From positions 186,001 through 250,000 of the forward strand of contig NZ_CP162010.1 of assembly GCF_041734645.1 (NCBI RefSeq): a stretch of 64,000 nucleotides of DNA. Direction: 5' to 3'. Positions 17,711-25,860 of the stretch are shown piece after piece (position 1 is the first letter of the stretch; each line of letters begins with the position of its first letter). The translations under genes and the position numbers were made by a program. The notes beneath the pieces are model-generated. The model was given only the letters and a program-made list of their open reading frames with translations, did not search any database and was not told the DNA's origin. The DNA comes from Rodentibacter sp901420285 (GTDB taxonomy: Bacteria; Pseudomonadota; Gammaproteobacteria; Enterobacterales; Pasteurellaceae).

Positions 17711-18013
17711 TTAAATGAGGGAGGGCCCGGCGCGAATCGGTGCCAACGGATTTAGCACCGCATTGAAAAGGTGCGGTTGAATTTCGGTGAATTTTTCGTT
17801 TAACGGAAGAACGGAGGAGGGTTGCCGCGTTTGGTGTTGCACTTCGCGAGCGACCTTTGACGTCACCAACACCTGTTGAATTGAAATTTGAGATGAATAA
17901 TTTTCTTGCGTTTGATTTTCTAAACTTTGCACATGAGGCAAAGCAAGGATGGCGAGCATACTTAAAAGTAATCGCGACCAAAAATTCGGTTTGCTTTTGC
18001 CTGAAATCATCAT
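17711..18013 (-). CDS. secM: SecM-like secretion monitor with a short arrest peptide
   Basis: SecM in E. coli stalls its own ribosome to expose the secA start when export is slow. This 100-residue product has an N-terminal signal peptide (FWSRLLLSMLAILALPHVQS), a hydrophilic middle, and a C-terminus ending NPLAPIRAGPSLI. The IRAGP core is that of the E. coli arrest peptide (FxxxxWIxxxxGIRAGP), but there is no Trp-Ile and the spacing is shorter, closer to the compact Pasteurellaceae form reported for Mannheimia (PIRGSP type). The 12-mer repeat (17754-17765) encodes NAVL just before the arrest core. Its place ahead of secA fits. The start is uncertain (18013 or 18010). Confidence 0.85.
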   Translation of the reverse strand: MMISGKSKPNFWSRLLLSMLAILALPHVQSLENQTQENYSSQISIQQVLVTSKVAREVQHQTRQPSSVLPLNEKFTEIQPHLFNAVLNPLAPIRAGPSLI

Positions 18014-18086
18014 CTCGTTGTCTTAGAAAAAAATTGCGTGTATTGTAGCGAAAATTCAAACTGCTGTCATTTATTGGGGTTGCTTT

Positions 18087-18401
18087 GTGGAATACAAGAG
18101 TGAACGTTATCAAAAAGCGGTAAATATTGTGGATGTGATGGAACAATCGTCTTTCGCTAAAATGATGCGAAAAGGACTGGCTATTCACGAATTAAATCAG
18201 CAATTTACCCGCACTTTTCCGCCGCAATTTCTGGGTAAGTTTCGCATTGGTGCGATAAAAGGAGAGACGCTTTTTATTGAAGTGGCCAATGCCGTTGTGC
18301 GGCAAGGGATTTTGTTTCGCCAAGCGGAATTATTAGCTTTAGTTCAACAGGATTATCCTCAAGTAGAAAAATTCGAAATTCGGATTAATCCCGCGTTTTA
18401 G
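18087..18401 (+). CDS. DUF721 / DciA-like protein
   Basis: 104 residues matching the DUF721 family: a helical start, then QFTRTFPPQFLGKFRIGAIKGETLFIEVANAVVRQGILFRQAELLALVQ, the KH-like core typical of DciA. DciA is the ancestral loader of the replicative helicase DnaB in bacteria that lack DnaC. It starts with GTG at 18087, divergent from secM, with which it shares a 73-base promoter region, and converges on dam. The assignment to DciA proper rather than another DUF721 protein is an inference. Confidence 0.75.
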   Translation: MEYKSERYQKAVNIVDVMEQSSFAKMMRKGLAIHELNQQFTRTFPPQFLGKFRIGAIKGETLFIEVANAVVRQGILFRQAELLALVQQDYPQVEKFEIRINPAF

Positions 18402-18412
18402 CGACTTATACT

Positions 18413-19258
18413 TTAAAAAATTGCAATTAATTCTTTCACTTTTATGCGCTTTTCTGAATTTTGGCTGATAGAACGCTGCACTTTTACGCGTTTTAATTTT
18501 GCATCTTTATAGATTCCGCGTGTGAACTTGGTGTCGTGATTGGAGATCAAAACCGGAATTTGTTTTTCTTTTTGAGCGCGCTTTGCCAATTCTGCTAAGA
18601 CGCGTTGGTGTTCAAGACCGAATTCGTTACCGGCATATCCCGTAAAATTAGAGTCTTGCTGTAGCGGCGCATAAGGCGGATCGCAGTAAATGACCGAGTT
18701 TTTATCCGCCAGTTCGAACGTTTGCTGAAAATCTCCGCATAAAAATACCGCGTTTTGCGCTTTGTGAGCAAAATAGCGCAACTCATCTTCCGGAAAATAA
18801 TGCGTTTTATATGCACCGAAAGGAACGTTAAATTCGTTTTTGCTGTTGTAGCGACATAATCCGTTAAAGCCGAAACGATTTAAATAGAGAAAAAGTACCG
18901 AACGTTCAAAGGGATCTTGGGAATCATTGAATTGTTGCCGTTTCGCATAATAATAACCTGCCGAATTCGCCTCTTCAGCAAAGAAAATTGGTTTGCAAGC
19001 TTCGATATAATCGTCCACGTTTTCTTTCACAATGTTGAACAGATTAATTAAGTCGGGATTGATATCCGCCAAAATATAGCGTTCGAAATTAGAATTGAGA
19101 AACACGGCTCCCGCCCCGACAAAAGGCTCAATAAGACATTGTTTTTTCTTGGGAAAGGTTTTGTTAATATCGTCCGTTAAACGGAACTTACCGCCCGCCC
19201 ATTTTAAAAACGGGCGATGTTTAATTTTGGGCTTTGTTTGTTTTTTCGGACGTAGCAT
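18413..19258 (-). CDS. dam: DNA adenine methyltransferase (GATC)
   Basis: Dam methylates adenine in GATC, marking strands for MutH-directed mismatch repair. The 281 residues have the AdoMet-binding motif FLKWAGGK (about 17-24), the FVGAGAVFLN motif and the catalytic DPPY at 193-196 (YCDPPYAPL). It lies one base after aroB on the same strand, matching the aroK-aroB-dam arrangement of Haemophilus. MutH is encoded 2 kb upstream, so both parts of the strand-discrimination pathway are in this window. Confidence 0.96.
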   Translation of the reverse strand: MLRPKKQTKPKIKHRPFLKWAGGKFRLTDDINKTFPKKKQCLIEPFVGAGAVFLNSNFERYILADINPDLINLFNIVKENVDDYIEACKPIFFAEEANSAGYYYAKRQQFNDSQDPFERSVLFLYLNRFGFNGLCRYNSKNEFNVPFGAYKTHYFPEDELRYFAHKAQNAVFLCGDFQQTFELADKNSVIYCDPPYAPLQQDSNFTGYAGNEFGLEHQRVLAELAKRAQKEKQIPVLISNHDTKFTRGIYKDAKLKRVKVQRSISQNSEKRIKVKELIAIF

Positions 19259-19259
19259 T

Positions 19260-20348
19260 TTAGTCCGTTTGAGTGCAACGACGAATCGCTTTTAAGACGA
19301 GATCTTTAGCGGTGTCTGTTGCCACATAAGCTTGACCGAGCGATTTGAGTAGTACCAGACGTAATTTGCCGGCAAGCACTTTTTTATCGCGCATCATATG
19401 CGGCAAGTAATCCTCCGGTTGCATCGTATCCGGCGAGATGGTAGGCAAATTGGCGCGCGCCAACAATTTTTCCAAACGGGAAACATCGGCAACGGATATG
19501 TTGCCCAATTCTGCGGAAAGCGCCGCTGCCATCATCATACCGGCCGCTACCGCTTCGCCGTGCAACCAGTTGCCGTAGCCAAGATGGGTTTCGATAGCAT
19601 GACCAAAAGTATGGCCTAAATTTAACAACGCACGTTCGCCTTTTTCCATTTCGTCGCGCGCCACTACATCCGCTTTAATTTGGCAACAACGAGCGATGCA
19701 GTGTTGCAGTGCCTGTGGTTCTAACGCTACAAGCTCATCAATATGCTTTTCCAGCCATGTAAAAAATGCATCGTCTAAAATCGCGCCGTATTTGATCACC
19801 TCAGCTAGCCCCGCATTGACTTCCCGTTTAGGCAAGGTTTTAAGCGTAAGGGTGTCAATTAATACCATAGACGGTTGATAAAACGCGCCAATCATGTTTT
19901 TACCGAATTCATGGTTCACCGCCGTTTTACCGCCGACGGAAGAATCCACTTGCGAAAGTAACGTGGTCGGAATTTGAATTAGGCGTACGCCACGTTGGTA
20001 ACTCGCCGCGGCAAAGCCAGCCACATCGCCGATCACCCCGCCGCCAAGGGCGACGATGGTGGTATCGCGCCCATGATTACCTTTTAACAGTGCACTGAAA
20101 ATCAGATTTAACGATTCAAGCGTTTTGTACTTTTCGCCGTCCGGCAATAACACCTGATCCACCGTGCAACCGCGTTTTTCAAGGGCTTGCGTAACCGTAT
20201 CCAAATAGAACTGCGCGACCGTAGGGTTGCTTACGATCATCACGCGGTCGCCCTGCTTCAGCGGATAATTGCGTTCATCTTGCAACAAACCGCTACCGAT
20301 TAAAATCGGATAACGACGCTCTTGTAATTCTACGTTTACGCACAACAT
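19260..20348 (-). CDS. aroB: 3-dehydroquinate synthase
   Basis: Second step of the shikimate pathway: converts DAHP to 3-dehydroquinate with NAD+ and a divalent metal. The 362 residues contain the NAD region VALGGGVIGDVAGFAAASYQRG, the substrate loop PTTLLSQVDSSVGGKTAVNH and the metal-ligand segment LNLGHTFGHAIET. Nine bases separate it from the aroK stop codon, and dam follows. Confidence 0.97.
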   Translation of the reverse strand: MLCVNVELQERRYPILIGSGLLQDERNYPLKQGDRVMIVSNPTVAQFYLDTVTQALEKRGCTVDQVLLPDGEKYKTLESLNLIFSALLKGNHGRDTTIVALGGGVIGDVAGFAAASYQRGVRLIQIPTTLLSQVDSSVGGKTAVNHEFGKNMIGAFYQPSMVLIDTLTLKTLPKREVNAGLAEVIKYGAILDDAFFTWLEKHIDELVALEPQALQHCIARCCQIKADVVARDEMEKGERALLNLGHTFGHAIETHLGYGNWLHGEAVAAGMMMAAALSAELGNISVADVSRLEKLLARANLPTISPDTMQPEDYLPHMMRDKKVLAGKLRLVLLKSLGQAYVATDTAKDLVLKAIRRCTQTD

Positions 20349-20357
20349 GATTAACCC

Positions 20358-20900
20358 TTAGATTGAATTGTTTAATCCGTTTAAATTATCAATTAAATCA
20401 ACGATTTGATTTACCATTACCCGAGCGTTTTGTTCATCGGTCGGCAATGTAATATCCGCGATTTCTTCGTATAAAGGATTGCGAATTTTAGCTAAATTCT
20501 CCAGCACTTGACGCGGATCTTCCGCGCCTTGCAAAAGCGGGCGTTTTTTGTCGCGCTGAGTACGTTGGAATTGTTTCTCCACGGTGGTTTGCAAATAAAT
20601 CACAATCCCACGGGCGGATAAATAATTGCGGTTTTCTTTCGACATTACCGCACCGCCGCCGGTGGAAAGCACAATGCCTTGCAATTGGGTCAGTTCATTA
20701 ATAATACGTTCTTCACGCTTACGAAAACCTTCTTCACCTTCCAAATCAAAAATCCAACTAATATCCGCGCCGGCGCGTTCTTCGATCACCGCATCGGAAT
20801 CGATAAAATCCATATTAAGTTGTTGTGCCAACTGACGACCAATCGTGCTTTTTCCCGCGCCCATCGGGCCTACTAAAAAAATATTACGTTTCTCAGCCAT
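20358..20900 (-). CDS. aroK: Shikimate kinase I
   Basis: Phosphorylates shikimate at the 3-position. The start at 20900 gives MAEKRNIFLVGPMGAGKST, with Walker A GPMGAGKS near the N-terminus, and 180 residues, close to the family norm; a TTG ten codons upstream is less likely. The shikimate-binding DSD (FIDSDAVIEERAG), the GGGAVM segment and the RPLL lid region are all present. First gene of an aroK-aroB-dam run. Confidence 0.95.
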   Translation of the reverse strand: MAEKRNIFLVGPMGAGKSTIGRQLAQQLNMDFIDSDAVIEERAGADISWIFDLEGEEGFRKREERIINELTQLQGIVLSTGGGAVMSKENRNYLSARGIVIYLQTTVEKQFQRTQRDKKRPLLQGAEDPRQVLENLAKIRNPLYEEIADITLPTDEQNARVMVNQIVDLIDNLNGLNNSI

Positions 20901-21110
20901 TGTTCTTTTTCTAACGATAAATTTACTCAAATCGATCTTTTTAAACGTGAAAGTAAGACCGTGAAGGTCGCTAAAAGATCACCTAAAAAATGCCGCCAAT
21001 TATCGCAATAACCCCTCTTTCTTTCAACCTTTTAGAGGAATTTATTTTGTCCCGAGCAAGTTCAGCAATACGCCGGAAACGGATAAAACAGCGCTTATCG
21101 ACATTCTTGT

Positions 21111-21304
21111 GAAGTTGCCGAAGAGCACCGCATTGAAAGCGTTGTAATCGTGAGGTTGCCGAAAAGCACCGCATTGAATGTGTTGTAATCGTGAGGTTAC
21201 CGAAGAGCACCGCATTGAAAGCGTTGTAATCGCGAGGTTGCCGAAGAGCACCGCATTGAAAGTGTTGTAGTCGTGAGGTTGCCAAAGAGCACCGCATTGA
21301 ATGT
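21111..21304. repeat. Tandem array of a 41-bp unit, about 4.7 copies
   Basis: Units begin GAGGTTGCCGAAGAGCACCG and repeat every 41 bases (21111, 21152, 21193, 21234, 21275), with one to five differences each. Every unit carries AGCACCGCATTG (21124, 21165, 21206, 21247, 21288). There are no distinct spacers, so this is a minisatellite, not CRISPR. Open frames across it (for example 20983-21327, minus) are by-products of the repeat: 41 is not a multiple of 3, so the repeat is read in all frames in turn. It occupies the aroK-mutH gap. Confidence 0.92.
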
Positions 21305-21344
21305 GCGTTCATAAAAGTTGACGACAACAGACGAAAGGAATCCG

Positions 21345-22007
21345 TTAACTTTTTAAAAAATCCGCTAAAATGCCGGCGGTAAATTCTTTCCTCAAATAAA
21401 ACCCCAAAGGCAAGGTTTCTACCAAGTTCCCATTTGCCCCGATGCCTTTAGTTATCGCTTGACTGTTGGCGCCTTTCGGTCTTAGCTGCATGACTTCGCC
21501 GATGCGTGCGGTAATTTGCGTCAATCGTCCCAGCGTGATGTATTCCATCAATTCTTCCCAATCCTGTTTCAGGCGGCGTTCTTGCTCTTCGTTCGGTTGC
21601 CATAAAATTGGCGCGCCAATGCGACGTTCGCGTAAGGGAATGTGACGACCGCCTTCAACGGGCATCCAAAGTACGCGGGAAAGTTTGTGACGAACGTGAG
21701 AATGTTCCCATTGTACGCCGCAATTTTGAGCCAGCGGCGCAAGACTGACGAAGGTCGTTTCGAGCGGAAAGCCTTGTTCGTTAATCGGTAACGTTTTGAG
21801 TTCAACGCCGAGATGAGCGAAATCTTGTTCTGCTTTACTGCCGGCGGTCGCGCCTAATGCGGTTTCCAACAGCATACCCACCCAGCCCTTGTGGCGTTTT
21901 AAATCCGGCGGCACGGCAACATGTAATTCGTCGGCAAGCTCACCGAGCGTCAGCCCGGCAATGGCTTGCGCGCGTTGTAAGAGTTGTTCGAGAGTTTGCG
22001 GTGTCAT
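21345..22007 (-). CDS. mutH: DNA mismatch repair endonuclease MutH
   Basis: MutH nicks the unmethylated strand at hemimethylated GATC once activated by MutS-MutL. The 220 residues carry the type II nuclease-like catalytic triad D62, E69, K71 in QDFAHLGVELKTLPI, and the DNA-contact region IGAPILWQPNEEQERRLKQDWEELMEYI. Its start overlaps the ogt stop by four bases (ATGA), so the two repair genes are translated together. Confidence 0.96.
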   Translation of the reverse strand: MTPQTLEQLLQRAQAIAGLTLGELADELHVAVPPDLKRHKGWVGMLLETALGATAGSKAEQDFAHLGVELKTLPINEQGFPLETTFVSLAPLAQNCGVQWEHSHVRHKLSRVLWMPVEGGRHIPLRERRIGAPILWQPNEEQERRLKQDWEELMEYITLGRLTQITARIGEVMQLRPKGANSQAITKGIGANGNLVETLPLGFYLRKEFTAGILADFLKS

Positions 22008-22543
22008 TGGGTGTATTTTTTGAAAAAGCGCGGTTTTGTGTCTTCGCTGCCTTTATCGATGTAAGGAATGTTTTCCAGTTGTAATAAAAAACGTTTTGCC
22101 GCTAGGCCGCCGCCGAAACCGGTTAAGGTTTTGTCTTTGCCGAGAATGCGGTGGCACGGAATTATAATGCTGATCGGATTGCTGCCCACTGCGCCGCCCA
22201 CTGCGCGCACGGCTTTGGGCTTATCAATTATTTGGGCCAATTCGCCGTAGCTGGAAATTTTGCCGTAGCCGATGCCACGCAATGCTTGCCAAACGGCTTG
22301 TTGGAATGCGGTGCCCTCGGTTTTCAGCGGAATATCCGCGAAGGTTTCCGGTTCGCCGTCGAAATAACGCTTAAAAGCCGAATGTACTTTTTGGAAAAGG
22401 GGTAAGTCATTTCGTTTAATCCATTTTGGGTTCGGTGCGTATTGTTCTTTTTCGAAATCAACGTGAGTGATATGTTCGCCGTCAGACAAAATCAGCAAGT
22501 CGCCAATGGGGGAGGGACAATAAGTGTAGTAAGATTCGGTCAT
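22004..22543 (-). CDS. ogt: Methylated-DNA-protein-cysteine S-methyltransferase
   Basis: Removes methyl groups from O6-methylguanine by transfer to its own cysteine. The 179 residues hold the acceptor motif IIIPCHRIL (Cys130), the DNA-binding helix AVRAVGGAVGSNP with the arginine finger, and the FQQAVWQALRGIGYGKISSYGELA segment. The length and lack of an Ada domain fit Ogt. It is the first gene of an ogt-mutH unit. Confidence 0.95.
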   Translation of the reverse strand: MTESYYTYCPSPIGDLLILSDGEHITHVDFEKEQYAPNPKWIKRNDLPLFQKVHSAFKRYFDGEPETFADIPLKTEGTAFQQAVWQALRGIGYGKISSYGELAQIIDKPKAVRAVGGAVGSNPISIIIPCHRILGKDKTLTGFGGGLAAKRFLLQLENIPYIDKGSEDTKPRFFKKYTQ

Positions 22544-22583
22544 TTTTGTAATGTTTTGAATTAAAGTTTGCGGATGAATGCAT

Positions 22584-22618
22584 CATAAAAAAAGCACACA
22601 TCCGATGGACGTGTGCTT
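22584..22618 (-). terminator. Rho-independent terminator of ompP1
   Basis: On the minus strand AAGCACACGTCC, loop ATC, GGATGTGTGCTT with one G-T pair, then a run of seven T (plus-strand A-run at 22587-22593). Confidence 0.88.
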
Positions 22619-22642
22619 CATTATGCTAAATTTTTTAACGAA

Positions 22643-23923
22643 TTAGAAACGATAATTCAAGTTTAAGCCGTAAAGGTTGGCTCTGGATTTAGAACGATAT
22701 TGCGCAACGACTTTTCTGCCCGCGAAGTTGGATTCTTCGGTAAATTGAATCTTTTTGCCGTGTAAGTGGGCGAAACCGGCATCAATAGAAAGATCCGGCG
22801 TAAATTTATACGTCGCACCGAAACTATACCAAGTTCTATCGGTATCCGGAATGGACGCGCTGGCGTGTTTTCCGGTGGCAGCGGCTTCGTCATAGGCAAT
22901 CCCCGCACGAAGAGTTAAGGCATCGTTTAGCGCATAAGTCGCGCCGAATGCAATGCGCGAGTTAGCACGGTAATTTTCCTCTTTATAGAAGGCGTCTACG
23001 CCGTCTTGATAAGTGCCACGCAACTCTTTGAAGCGATGCCAATCGGTGTATTTGTAGCTATAATGCAACGCCAATTTATCGGTGATTTGATGGAATCCTG
23101 AAAATTCCCAATAGCTTGGTAATTTCAAGGTTAATTCGCCGACGCCGGTCAATTGTCCACCCCGATGCGGTGCAGCGGCGCGACTTAGTGCGTTATGATC
23201 TTTAAAGTCAATATCGATCGGCGAATGATAGGCCAGACCGAATCGATTACGCTCATTAATTTGATAGCTTAAACCCGCATTCCAACCGAATCCCCAAGCG
23301 TTTTTATCTTGCAAGTGAACCAACGGTGTACCCGCGGGAGCGCCCATCAGCGGCGCTAAAAATCCCGCTGTGCGCTCCACTTCAGCTTTTGCATAAACGG
23401 CGTTAATGCCCAAACCGGCACTAAATTGTTCGGTTACGCGATAGGATCCGCTTAAATTCAGGTTTAACGCGGTTAAATCCGTTGTTCCGCCAAAAATGCC
23501 GGCGGCATAATTATCTTCATATTCACTTTTTAAACCGAAGTTAACGTTCATTCCGCCACCGACGGCAAACTTATCGTTGATTGGCGAAATAAAATACATA
23601 TTCGGTACAAATGAGCCGGGAACGACACTGCTCTTGTGCGCATCGGCTTTCAATGCGGTGCCCTGAAGCGCGATCTGGCCTTCCATACGGATTTTTGAAT
23701 CCACATAAACGCCGCCCGCAGAGAATTGATTAGTGTCGAATAAGCTCATTAACGCCGGGTTGGTCGCGACCACCGCTGCGTTATCCGCGATTGCCGCCTC
23801 ACCGGCATACGCGCGACCCAAACCGGAAGACGAGACTTCCGCTAATTGGAATGCTGCCGCATTTACGCCACCGGCAGCCAATAATATTGCTATTGCAAAT
23901 AAAGAACGGTGAAATTTTTTCAT
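22643..23923 (-). CDS. ompP1: Outer membrane protein P1 / FadL family long-chain fatty acid transporter
   Basis: A 14-strand outer-membrane barrel that lets long-chain fatty acids and other hydrophobic compounds enter; in Haemophilus it is the major antigen P1. The 426 residues have a signal peptide ending GGVNAAAF, the N-terminal hatch with FQLAEVSSSGLGRAYAGEAA and the NPALMSLF (NPA) motif, and a C-terminal aromatic strand ending NLNYRF. A near-copy of the 12-mer (23651-23662) is read as GTAL in an exposed region. It is divergent from a yfcZ-like gene, just as fadL and yfcZ are neighbours in E. coli. Confidence 0.93.
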   Translation of the reverse strand: MKKFHRSLFAIAILLAAGGVNAAAFQLAEVSSSGLGRAYAGEAAIADNAAVVATNPALMSLFDTNQFSAGGVYVDSKIRMEGQIALQGTALKADAHKSSVVPGSFVPNMYFISPINDKFAVGGGMNVNFGLKSEYEDNYAAGIFGGTTDLTALNLNLSGSYRVTEQFSAGLGINAVYAKAEVERTAGFLAPLMGAPAGTPLVHLQDKNAWGFGWNAGLSYQINERNRFGLAYHSPIDIDFKDHNALSRAAAPHRGGQLTGVGELTLKLPSYWEFSGFHQITDKLALHYSYKYTDWHRFKELRGTYQDGVDAFYKEENYRANSRIAFGATYALNDALTLRAGIAYDEAAATGKHASASIPDTDRTWYSFGATYKFTPDLSIDAGFAHLHGKKIQFTEESNFAGRKVVAQYRSKSRANLYGLNLNYRF

Positions 23924-24118
23924 TGGAACCCTTTGTTATTTATACGAAAAAATAAAAGACGCGCGATTCTAAAACTCCATTAATTAGAGCGCAAATTCAT
24001 TTTGTTATTTTATTAGAGTTCCGACCAGTCAATATTTTTGAAATATGCGGCGAATTTCAAACTTGTTTTTAAAAATGCTAAAATGGCGCCGATTTTTATT
24101 TCGAAATAAGGACAAATT

Positions 24119-24406
24119 ATGAGCGTAAAATGCAAAGCAGAAGAATCGCTGACTTGTAGCTGCGTGGATGTTGGTACGATAATTGATGGTTCCGATTGTA
24201 CGGTGAACGTGGATCAAACTTTCCCAAGCCAAGCGGACGCGGAACAAGCCTTTGCACGTTTAACCGAAAAAGCACGCCGAACCGAAAGCGAGCCTTGTGA
24301 AATCAGTGGCGAAATCATTGCCGTCGAATGCGGTGCTCAATTGAAAGCACGTTTTACTTTTTGTTGCCAAGCCGAAGCGATGATTTTTGAATTGGCGAAC
24401 CGCTAA
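24119..24406 (+). CDS. DUF406 protein, YfcZ/YiiS family
   Basis: 95 residues with the DUF406 pattern: CxC-type cysteines near the start (LTCSCVDVG), DC in the middle, and the C-terminal signature ESEPCEISGEI...FTFCCQAEAMIFEL. Function unknown; the cysteines suggest metal or redox chemistry. It sits next to the FadL-type gene as yfcZ does in E. coli, so it may serve fatty-acid or envelope metabolism. A second family member lies at 45702-45992. Confidence 0.85.
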   Translation: MSVKCKAEESLTCSCVDVGTIIDGSDCTVNVDQTFPSQADAEQAFARLTEKARRTESEPCEISGEIIAVECGAQLKARFTFCCQAEAMIFELANR

Positions 24407-24430
24407 AAAATTTCGCAAAAACAGAATTTA

Positions 24431-24454
24431 GGCCGCTTTCATGCGGTCTTTTTT
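24431..24454 (+). terminator. Terminator of the yfcZ-like gene
   Basis: GGCCGC, loop TTTCAT, GCGGTC, then six T. Confidence 0.75.
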
Positions 24455-24482
24455 ATCGTATTTTCCATCTCGTATTTTTCCA

Positions 24483-24498
24483 TCGCAAACGTTTGCCT
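24483..24498 (+). promoter_or_regulatory. PurR box upstream of purM
   Basis: TCGCAAACGTTTGCCT is nearly identical to the PurR consensus ACGCAAACGTTTGCGT and lies 51 bases before the purM start, a position overlapping the expected promoter. Repression by PurR with hypoxanthine or guanine is inferred. Confidence 0.8.
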
Positions 24499-24548
24499 GA
24501 TCTGATACAATTCGCGCCAATTTTTATTTACTGACACAGGAAAACATT

Positions 24549-25586
24549 GTGAGCAAACAATCATTAAGTTACAAAGATGCCGGCGTGGACATCAACGCCG
24601 GCAACGAACTTGTCGAACGAATTAAACCGCATGTGAAACGTACCACGCGTCCCGAAGTCATCGGCGGACTGGGCGGTTTCGGCGCCTTGTGCGCTATTCC
24701 GAGCAAATATAAAGAGCCAATTTTGGTTTCCGGCACAGACGGCGTCGGCACCAAATTACGTTTGGCGATTGATTTGAAAAAACATGACAGCATCGGCGTG
24801 GATTTGGTCGCAATGTGCGTGAATGATTTAGTGGTACAGGGCGCCGAACCGTTGTTTTTCTTGGATTATTACGCTACCGGTAAATTAGATGTGGAGGTCG
24901 CATCCGACGTGGTTAAAAGCATCGCAGAGGGCTGTGTGCAATCAGGCTGTGCGTTGGTGGGCGGTGAAACGGCGGAGATGCCGGGGATGTACCACGAAGG
25001 CGATTATGATTTAGCCGGTTTCTGTGTCGGTGTGGTGGAAAAATCTGAAATTATTGACGGCAGTCAAGTGCGTAATGGCGACGCATTAATTGCATTGGGT
25101 TCCAGCGGACCGCATTCGAACGGCTATTCCTTAATTCGTAAAGTTATCGAGGTGTCCGGTGTCAATCCGGCGACTGCCGAATTAGACGGTAAACCGCTAA
25201 GCGAACAAGTGTTGGCGCCGACTAAAATTTATGTGAAATCTGTTTTATCCCTTATCAAAAAAGTGAACGTGCACGCCATCGCACACTTAACCGGTGGCGG
25301 TTTCTGGGAAAATATTCCGCGCGTGTTGCCAAAAAACACCAAGGCCGTGATCGACGAAAAAAGTTGGGCGTGGCAACCGATTTTTAAATGGTTACAAGAG
25401 CAAGGCAATATTTCCACTCATGAAATGTACCGCACTTTTAATTGCGGTGTCGGCATGGTGATTGCGTTGCCGCAAGATCAAGTAGAAATCGCATTGGCAA
25501 TATTAAAGCAAGCGGGCGAAAAAGCTTGGCTTATCGGCCGTATTGAACAGGCCGCCGACGACGAAGAACAAGTCGTTATTCAATAA
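24549..25586 (+). CDS. purM: Phosphoribosylformylglycinamidine cyclo-ligase (AIR synthetase)
   Basis: Fifth step of purine synthesis, closing the imidazole ring with ATP. The 345 residues contain LVSGTDGVGTKL, the DLVAMCVNDLVVQGAEPLFFLDYYATG phosphate-binding region, GGETAEMPG and HLTGGGFWENIPRVLP. It starts with GTG at 24549 after CAGGAAAA. Unlike E. coli, purN does not follow; a terminator comes directly after. A PurR box precedes it. Confidence 0.97.
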   Translation: MSKQSLSYKDAGVDINAGNELVERIKPHVKRTTRPEVIGGLGGFGALCAIPSKYKEPILVSGTDGVGTKLRLAIDLKKHDSIGVDLVAMCVNDLVVQGAEPLFFLDYYATGKLDVEVASDVVKSIAEGCVQSGCALVGGETAEMPGMYHEGDYDLAGFCVGVVEKSEIIDGSQVRNGDALIALGSSGPHSNGYSLIRKVIEVSGVNPATAELDGKPLSEQVLAPTKIYVKSVLSLIKKVNVHAIAHLTGGGFWENIPRVLPKNTKAVIDEKSWAWQPIFKWLQEQGNISTHEMYRTFNCGVGMVIALPQDQVEIALAILKQAGEKAWLIGRIEQAADDEEQVVIQ

Positions 25587-25604
25587 TCACTCCTCTTTTT
25601 TTAT

Positions 25605-25640
25605 AAGGCGAATGTAAGTTCGCCTTTCTTTTTTATTTTT
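25605..25640 (+). terminator. Rho-independent terminator of purM
   Basis: AAGGCGAA (25605-25612), loop TGTAAG, TTCGCCTT (25619-25626), then a T-rich tail. Confidence 0.88.
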
Positions 25641-25743
25641 TTACCCTTCTTTATTGCTTGCATATTTAAACGGATGTTCGTTAGCTGCCTGAATGACACT
25701 TAATAAGTGGAATCAAAACGTTTGAAATCGGGACTTTCAAATT

Positions 25744-25755
25744 CAATGCGGTGCT
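25744..25755 (+). repeat. Single 12-mer copy between purM and the PTS gene
   Basis: CAATGCGGTGCT, preceded by ATT and followed by CCCGG; no partner nearby. It lies about 100 bases before the PTS gene, within its likely promoter region. Confidence 0.85.
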
Positions 25756-25860
25756 CCCGGCGAAGGTCACCGGCGATTCTAAGGGAAGTAATTATTTCTG
25801 GTGAGTTCAACGGGTTTTCGTTAAAATCGGCGGGCTTATTTTATTTACACAGGAGAAACT

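Noticed and set aside
17652..18188. Open frame of 178 codons on the minus strand
   Set aside because: It overlaps secM in another frame and is antisense to the DUF721 gene; both of those have family features and this has none.
21111..21304. Possible CRISPR array (regular repeats of about 41 bp)
   Set aside because: The whole 41-base unit repeats with few changes; there are no unique spacers and no cas genes in the window. It is a minisatellite.
20983..21327. Open frame of 114 codons on the minus strand across the tandem array
   Set aside because: Its amino-acid pattern is only the 41-bp repeat read through successive frames, with no ribosome site and no recognisable fold.
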